This document shows positions 5,286-8,699 of a stretch of DNA of 8,699 nt, piece by piece. The DNA is taken from contig QNUZ01000096.1 of NCBI GenBank assembly GCA_004347865.1, forward strand, positions 1-8,699. The letters are read 5' to 3'. Source of the DNA: Archaeoglobi archaeon. Its GTDB lineage: Archaea; Halobacteriota; Archaeoglobi; Archaeoglobales; Archaeoglobaceae. Every line of letters begins with the position of its first letter. The first letter of the stretch is position 1. The translations under genes and the position numbers were made by a program. Under the pieces are notes generated by a model. That model saw only the letters and a list, made by a program, of their open reading frames with translations. It was not told the origin of the DNA and did no database searches.

Positions 5286-5936
5286 TCACGGAAATAAGGC
5301 CTCATCAATAATCCCCAACTCTAAGCCTGTGGTGTCCCTACCCACCAGATAACCTTTAGAATTTGCTAGAATGCTCGAACCCACCATATCGTTGCCAAAG
5401 TTTGCTGTTCCCTTTAAAGCTTCCACACCCATAAGCTTTGATATTTTTTTAAGTTCCCATTCTGTAGCGTTTGGGTGTACAATGCCGCCTCTATTAGTTA
5501 TAACTGCCGCCATTCCAACGGTCTTGATTCCCCCTACTGTTCCCCGAGAGATTTCTATACCTAGGAAATCGCTCACCTCCCCAATGATATCCGAATCCAA
5601 GTCCGGATGGGAAATTCCACCTCTATCGTTAACGCAAAAATTGTTGCCCAGGCATGTCATTGGTGTGTCCACAATTTTAACATCAACTTTGCTCCTCAGC
5701 CTCTCAAGTTCCTTGGTCGTGATCCCGTTGCTGACAACTAGTCCTCTTGAGTTCAATACAACCATAGCCCCAACGAGCTCCGAACCGGCCACAGTGGTTG
5801 ATACAACATCCACACCCAAAGTTTCCCTTAAAGAAGATTCAAGCTTTTCGTCAGATATCCCGATGACTGCAAAATTCTCCGAGACTTTTGCATAAAGTCC
5901 AATAAGCGGATTTCCACGGACAGATAAAAGCTTCAT
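5286..5936 (-). CDS. eif6: Translation initiation factor 6 (aIF6)
   Basis: aIF6 binds the 50S subunit near the L14/L24e surface, prevents premature 30S joining and acts in large-subunit maturation. At 216 residues the protein has the expected length of the five-bladed pentein fold. The internal repeat is visible as a recurring turn after a hydrophobic strand: LNSRGLVV (61-68), VNDRGGISHP (102-111), ITNRGGIVHP (146-155) and ANSKGYLV (191-198). GNDMVGSSIL (181-190) is a family hallmark. The start forms an ATGA overlap with the rpl31e stop, so expression is probably coupled with the ribosomal protein upstream. No truncation or missing blade is seen. Confidence 0.96.
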   Translation of the reverse strand: MKLLSVRGNPLIGLYAKVSENFAVIGISDEKLESSLRETLGVDVVSTTVAGSELVGAMVVLNSRGLVVSNGITTKELERLRSKVDVKIVDTPMTCLGNNFCVNDRGGISHPDLDSDIIGEVSDFLGIEISRGTVGGIKTVGMAAVITNRGGIVHPNATEWELKKISKLMGVEALKGTANFGNDMVGSSILANSKGYLVGRDTTGLELGIIDEALFP

Positions 5937-6199
5937 GCAAGTTCAACTTCAACAACACCATCGTCAAATTTCACCGCCCTTACTTTAATCCTCGCTGGAG
6001 CCCATTTAGCTCCCCTGCTCCATAGAAATTCGTTCACTTTCTCATCAAGCTTCACGTTTTCAGGAGGGACCTTCATGTGCCTGCTCAGAAAATTTCTGAG
6101 GTATTTTGTAGCCTTTTTGGCCCTAAGCCATCTTGGATATCCGACAAGCTTCTGCCTGAGCCTAAGTGAGTATATTCTCTCAACCTGAATATTCGCCAT
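5933..6199 (-). CDS. rpl31e: Large-subunit ribosomal protein L31e
   Basis: This basic 88-residue protein has the L31e features: the N-terminal strand ERIYSLRLRQ (7-16), the RWLRAKKATKYLRNFLSRHM helix (23-42), the VKLDEKVNEFLWSRGAKWAP segment (49-68), and a C-terminal strand KVRAVKFDDGVVEVELA. L31e sits near the peptide exit tunnel on the 50S subunit, where SRP and other nascent-chain factors dock. That fits ftsY and pfdA further down the same operon. GAGGTGG, overlapping the rpl39e stop, lies about five bases before the ATG at 6199. Confidence 0.95.
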   Translation of the reverse strand: MANIQVERIYSLRLRQKLVGYPRWLRAKKATKYLRNFLSRHMKVPPENVKLDEKVNEFLWSRGAKWAPARIKVRAVKFDDGVVEVELA

Positions 6200-6208
6200 A
6201 TTGCCACC

Positions 6209-6361
6209 TCAGACCTTCAGCTTTCTCCTTCTCCAATATCTCCTCTTAGGGCTGCCGAAAACCCTCCTACCAGTTTTAATCGTTACCCAGACAGGAGCGC
6301 GAACGTTCTGCTTCAAGGCTTTGGCAAGCCTCAACTTAACACCGAGAGTTTTCTTCCCCAT
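6209..6361 (-). CDS. rpl39e: Large-subunit ribosomal protein L39e
   Basis: The gene has 50 codons and encodes a strongly basic protein starting MGKKTLGVKLRLAKALKQN, with APVWVTIKTGRRVFGSPKRR and a terminal RRYWRRRKLKV. The PVWV-x-KT and RRYWRRxKL signatures identify L39e, which lines the exit tunnel of the archaeal and eukaryotic 50S subunit. Fifty residues is the family's standard size. The upstream AGGAAGTGATC matches the full 16S-complementary site AGGAGGTGATC with one mismatch and overlaps the stop of the preceding gene four bases away. That spacing supports this ATG. Pairing with rpl31e is the conserved archaeal arrangement. Confidence 0.95.
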   Translation of the reverse strand: MGKKTLGVKLRLAKALKQNVRAPVWVTIKTGRRVFGSPKRRYWRRRKLKV

Positions 6362-6365
6362 ACGA

Positions 6366-6692
6366 TCACTTCCTAACAATTTTCGTTTCCCTTTTCTTTT
6401 GCGCCCTTTTCAGAATCTCTACAAGCATTTCGTCGGAGATCTTGCTCTGGATCTTACCTGCCTGAGCCAGATAGACGAGCTGGGCTTCAACTGCCTCTGC
6501 AATATCCGGATGGGCTAGCTTCAGTCTTCCAAGCCTCTCCCTTGCCTCAGGTTCAAGAATCGCTCTCAATATTGCCTGTTTCTGTGCCTCGTATTGCCTC
6601 CTCATCTCTTCTTGCCTTCTAAGCTCTTCCAGCTCCTTCTGTCTCTGAATTTCCAGAAGTTTTCTTCTCCTTATCTCTTCCAGCTCGTCCAT
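6366..6692 (-). CDS. PDCD5-family (TFAR19-like) DNA-binding protein
   Basis: This highly charged, helical protein of 108 residues belongs to the PDCD5/TFAR19 family. Archaeal members bind nucleic acid in vitro, and their cellular role is unsettled. The N-terminal third is an Arg/Glu/Gln-rich helix (EEIRRRKLLEIQRQKELEEL), followed by the three-helix core with AILRAILEPEARERLGRLKL (39-58) and the invariant-looking turn AHPDIAEAVEAQLVYLAQAG. A basic tail (AQKKRETKIVRK) ends the chain. The open frame reaches a GTG at 6701, but GAGGTGA covers that codon and sits about five bases before the ATG at 6692. I therefore take the ATG as the start. Its position directly after rps19e is conserved in archaea. 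Confidence 0.9.
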   Translation of the reverse strand: MDELEEIRRRKLLEIQRQKELEELRRQEEMRRQYEAQKQAILRAILEPEARERLGRLKLAHPDIAEAVEAQLVYLAQAGKIQSKISDEMLVEILKRAQKKRETKIVRK

Positions 6693-6702
6693 CAGGTTCA
6701 CC

Positions 6703-7143
6703 TCAATACTTTTTAAGCTCTGGAATTGTTTTGGAGAGCTCGGACTTCAACTCCTGCGCAATTTTGTCCAGATAAGCTCTTCCCGCTGGAGTTAAAACCC
6801 TACCTTCAGAAGTCTTTTTGACGAAGCCCAACTGCTCGAGCTGATGCAGTGCATTCCTTATAATCGCACCGCTTCCCTTTCTGAAGTGCGCAGGTCTAAC
6901 TCCGCGCCTTTTTCTTCCGCCGTAATAAGTCCTGAGCCTTTCGATTCCCACAGGACCGTCAAGATATATCCGCCTGAATATTGAGGCCAGTCTTATGTAC
7001 CACCAGTCTTTCTGCTCCGGAGCCCTTTCTCTGTTTACCCCTGTTTTCACAAACTTTGCCCATGCTGGCGGAGACACCGCATCCTTCAATTTTTCTGCAA
7101 CCCTGCTTATCAGCAGCTCCGCAGGGACGTCGCTCACAGCCAT
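6703..7143 (-). CDS. rps19e: Small-subunit ribosomal protein S19e
   Basis: S19e is a winged-helix ribosomal protein of the 30S head, needed for small-subunit maturation. The 146-residue protein carries the family signatures DWWYIRLASIFRRIY (46-60), LRTYYGGRKRRGVRPAHF (70-87) and the C-terminal wing segment LEQLGFVKKTSEGRVLTPAGRAYLD (102-126). An in-frame GTG at 7152 would add three residues. However, the GAGGTGAG ribosome binding site covers that codon and is correctly spaced for the ATG at 7143, giving the expected MAVSDVP start. The gene begins five bases after the CRM gene stop and ends ten bases before the PDCD5-family ATG. Confidence 0.96.
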   Translation of the reverse strand: MAVSDVPAELLISRVAEKLKDAVSPPAWAKFVKTGVNRERAPEQKDWWYIRLASIFRRIYLDGPVGIERLRTYYGGRKRRGVRPAHFRKGSGAIIRNALHQLEQLGFVKKTSEGRVLTPAGRAYLDKIAQELKSELSKTIPELKKY

Positions 7144-7148
7144 CGGCC

Positions 7149-7367
7149 TCACCTCTCCAAGGTTATCACAAACCCCCTTACGTCCCTAATCCTACACCCG
7201 AGCCTTTCAGCCAGCTCTTTCACCACCAAATCTTTTTCCTTTCTTTTTCCGAAATTTTTTAGCATTTTGATCTTCACCGCTCCCCTCTTTTCAAGTTGAA
7301 GATTAATTTCGCTTATTAAACTTTCCGTTATTCCGTTTTTTCCAACGTTTATTTTTACCGTCTGCAT
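7149..7367 (-). CDS. CRM-domain (YhbY-like) RNA-binding protein
   Basis: This 72-residue protein consists of a single CRM domain. From the ATG at 7367 it reads MQTVKINVGKNGITESL, with the GKNG (9-12) loop that corresponds to the GxxG RNA-binding loop of the family. The basic strand AVKIKMLKNFGKRKEKD and a terminal CRIRDVRGFVITLER strand follow. Bacterial YhbY associates with pre-50S particles, and archaeal single-domain homologues usually sit beside ribosomal genes, as here. A ribosome-assembly role is thus likely but inferred. The frame extends to a TTG at 7388, giving 79 residues. I prefer the ATG because the family begins just before the first strand. A possible AT-rich promoter at 7391-7402 would place the transcript start close to this codon. 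Confidence 0.85.
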   Translation of the reverse strand: MQTVKINVGKNGITESLISEINLQLEKRGAVKIKMLKNFGKRKEKDLVVKELAERLGCRIRDVRGFVITLER

Positions 7368-7390
7368 CGTCTCACTTATATCCCCCAACT

Positions 7391-7402
7391 AAAAAATTTT
7401 TT
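7391..7402 (-). promoter_or_regulatory. AAAAAATTTTTT palindrome: argC terminator and possible promoter of the translation operon
   Basis: A perfect 12-bp A6T6 palindrome begins at the argC stop codon. On the minus strand its T run can terminate the argC transcript. Its AT-rich centre lies about 30 bases upstream of the CRM gene ATG, the distance expected for a TATA element giving a leaderless or nearly leaderless mRNA. It is not a consensus TATA box, so promoter activity is a guess; the terminator role is more likely. Confidence 0.4.
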
Positions 7403-8400
7403 CATGGAAAGAGGGGCGGGATTTTCAGCCCTGTCCACTCGTCCAAGCCAAACATCAGGTTCATGTTCTGTATCGCTTGTCCGCTCGCCCCCTTGACCAT
7501 GTTGTCTATTGCAGAGATCACCACCGCTCTCTCTCCATCCGAATAAATCGCTATGTCGCAGAAATTGCTTCCCCTAACCTGAGCCAGTCTCACTTCGTCC
7601 TGAAGCCTAATAAAGTAGCAGTCCCTGTAGAATTCTCCGTATACCCTGTAAAGCTCGTCTTTGCTCAGTTCTCCCCTCAAGAACACGTGAGCATTTGTTA
7701 AAATCCCCCTCGATCCAGGAAAGACCTGAGGTGTAAAGGAAACCCTCAAACCTTTCTGAAATCTAGAAAGTTCCTGGAGAATTTCCGGGAAGTGCCTGTG
7801 ATCCGTTACCTTGTACGGCACAACTGATTCGTGAAGATTCGGATAATGCGTGAAGTCCGACGGGCTTTCGCCTGCACCTGTAATACCACTCTTGCAGTCA
7901 AAAACGACCCTTTCAATTAGTTCAAGTCTCGCAAGTGGTGCAACGGCTAATACCGCTCCCGTTGGATAACAACCCGGATTTGCCACGAGTTTCGCTCTCC
8001 TTATCTCATCCCTGTGCAGTTCAGGGATTCCGTAAACGGCTTCCAAATAGCCCGTATGCTTTTTCCCATACGTCTTTTCATAAACTTCCTTTGGTAACCT
8101 ATAATCGGCGGAGAGATCCACAACTTTCAAACCAATTTCGAGGAGTTTTGGAACGTAGAGCATCGCCTCCCCGTGCGGAACCGCTGTGAATACCAGATCG
8201 CAATCCGAGAAATTCTCAACTTCAGGCACACAGAATTTCAAGTCATAAAAACCCTTCAGAAATTTGTGCACCTTCCATACTTCTTTCCCCTCAAACCTCC
8301 TCGAAGAGGCTGCAATAACCTCGGCCTTAGGATGCATCGCGAGCAGTCTGAGGAGTTCTCCGCCGGTGTAACCACTCGCCCCGATTACTCCGATTTTCAT
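7402..8400 (-). CDS. argC: N-acetyl-gamma-glutamyl-phosphate reductase
   Basis: ArgC reduces N-acetylglutamyl-5-phosphate to the semialdehyde with NADPH, the third step of arginine biosynthesis in the cytosol. The 332-residue protein begins with the Rossmann dinucleotide site GASGYTGGELLRLL (7-20). It contains the ArgC stretch FTAVPHGEAM (71-80), DLSADYRL (95-102) and the catalytic cysteine in VANPGCYPTGAVLA (Cys144). SGITGAGESPS, the TPQVFPGSRGILT substrate region and the C-terminal NMVKGASGQAIQNMN helix follow. All key residues are intact and the length is typical. The related LysY enzyme of lysine biosynthesis uses the same fold; with no lysine-pathway neighbours I favour arginine. Transcription appears to start within a few bases of the ATG, from the TATA box just upstream. 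Confidence 0.95.
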   Translation of the reverse strand: MKIGVIGASGYTGGELLRLLAMHPKAEVIAASSRRFEGKEVWKVHKFLKGFYDLKFCVPEVENFSDCDLVFTAVPHGEAMLYVPKLLEIGLKVVDLSADYRLPKEVYEKTYGKKHTGYLEAVYGIPELHRDEIRRAKLVANPGCYPTGAVLAVAPLARLELIERVVFDCKSGITGAGESPSDFTHYPNLHESVVPYKVTDHRHFPEILQELSRFQKGLRVSFTPQVFPGSRGILTNAHVFLRGELSKDELYRVYGEFYRDCYFIRLQDEVRLAQVRGSNFCDIAIYSDGERAVVISAIDNMVKGASGQAIQNMNLMFGLDEWTGLKIPPLFP

Positions 8401-8419
8401 GGCTCCAATTTTGGGTTGC

Positions 8420-8429
8420 TAAATATAGT
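8420..8429 (-). promoter_or_regulatory. TATA box of argC
   Basis: On the minus strand ACTATATTTA (8420-8429), centred near 8425, predicts initiation close to 8399, essentially on the argC ATG. A leaderless mRNA would result. A second AT-rich element (8443-8460), shared with the divergent gene, could give a 25-nt leader containing GGAG just before the ATG. The sequence alone does not decide between them. Confidence 0.5.
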
Positions 8430-8445
8430 CTTTTCTACATGCAAA

Positions 8446-8458
8446 AAATTTAAATAAA
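8446..8458 (+). promoter_or_regulatory. BRE/TATA promoter of the CetZ-type gene
   Basis: AAATTTAAATAAA contains TTTAAATA at 8449-8456, preceded by an A-run suited to a BRE. Centred near 8452, it predicts initiation at about 8475-8479. That would leave a leader of roughly ten bases holding the AAAGGGTG ribosome binding site (8475-8482) before the ATG at 8488. The same AT-rich block is nearly symmetrical and may also serve argC on the other strand. Confidence 0.6.
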
Positions 8459-8487
8459 AAGTGATATTAGTTTTAAAGGGTGCCAAA

Positions 8488-8699
8488 ATGAGGTTATTCC
8501 TCATAGGCTTCGGGCAGGCGGGAGGAAAAATTCTAGACATGTTCGTCGAAAACGAAAAGATGAGAGGATCGAATATTCGGATGAGATGGCTCGCTGTAAA
8601 CTCCGCCAGGGCGGATTTGTTAGGATTGAGGCATGTTCCGATGAGGGACCGAATCCTGATAGGACAGACCGTTGTTAAGGGCCATGGAGTCGGAACAGA
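8488..8699 (+). CDS. CetZ-type tubulin/FtsZ-like protein, N-terminal fragment (cut by window edge)
   Basis: The first 70 codons of a tubulin-superfamily GTPase run off the window. The N-terminus MRLFLIGFGQAGGKILDMFV carries the GFGQAGGK nucleotide-binding loop (7-14), with Gln where canonical FtsZ has a different residue. It is followed by LAVNSARADLLGLRHVP (35-51) and RILIGQTVVKGHGVGT (55-70). The pairing of AVN-x-A-x-ADL-x-GL with RxLIGQ-x-x-x-KGHGVG is what I know from CetZ proteins of Haloferax and other euryarchaea. In those organisms CetZ forms cytoskeletal filaments affecting cell shape and motility. Canonical FtsZ has a different sequence here. The tubulin signature loop (GGGTGSG) lies beyond the window, so GTPase integrity cannot be checked. 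Confidence 0.87.
   Translation, partial: MRLFLIGFGQAGGKILDMFVENEKMRGSNIRMRWLAVNSARADLLGLRHVPMRDRILIGQTVVKGHGVGT

Noticed and set aside
5371..5895. 174-codon + strand open frame opposite eif6
   Set aside because: It is the complement of a well-conserved aIF6 gene; Ser/Thr/Pro-rich chance translation.

Overview
The window looks like a chromosomal segment of a hyperthermophilic euryarchaeon, most likely in or near Archaeoglobus. The evidence is eukaryote-type ribosomal proteins (L39e, L31e, S19e, L18Ae), eIF6, prefoldin alpha, clamp-loader RfcS, wyosine enzyme Taw3, F420-pathway enzyme CofC, a CetZ tubulin-like gene, archaeal TATA boxes and ATGA gene overlaps. The gene order (acyl-CoA dehydrogenase, DUF373, taw3, rfcS, cofC, ftsY, prefoldin, ribosomal genes, argC) agrees with what I remember of the A. 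fulgidus chromosome. That is recall, not a search result.

Layout. On the + strand, positions 1-256 hold the 3' end of an acyl-CoA dehydrogenase, and 287-1333 hold a six-helix DUF373 membrane protein whose promoter predicts a leaderless mRNA. At about 1334-1613 lies a gene-free, GC-rich stretch with its own TATA box, several strong stems and a potential H-type pseudoknot. Its end resembles the right end of IS200/IS605 (IS1341-type) tnpB elements. I read it as a stand-alone omegaRNA/reRNA-like gene with no tnpB next to it, and it is the most interesting feature here. From 8400 down to 1568 the minus strand carries thirteen tightly packed genes: argC, a CRM-domain protein, rps19e, a PDCD5-family protein, rpl39e, rpl31e, eif6, rpl18a(LX), pfdA, ftsY, cofC, rfcS and taw3. 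At 8488 the + strand resumes with a CetZ-type gene cut by the window edge and divergent from argC.

How the genes work together. The core from 7367 to 3762 is a translation and nascent-chain cluster: ribosomal proteins, a 50S biogenesis/anti-association factor, an RNA-binding CRM protein, a co-translational chaperone subunit and the SRP receptor. Genes are joined by 4-nt ATGA overlaps (rpl31e/eif6, rpl18a/pfdA, ftsY/cofC) or by gaps of 1-10 nt with GAGGTG-type ribosome binding sites, which suggests co-transcription and translational coupling. cofC appears to ride on this operon, and a hairpin followed by a T tract closes it. rfcS and taw3 then form a separate, overlapping pair. Several annotated starts are shortened relative to the longest open frame because the Shine-Dalgarno site or the upstream stop codon supports an internal ATG.
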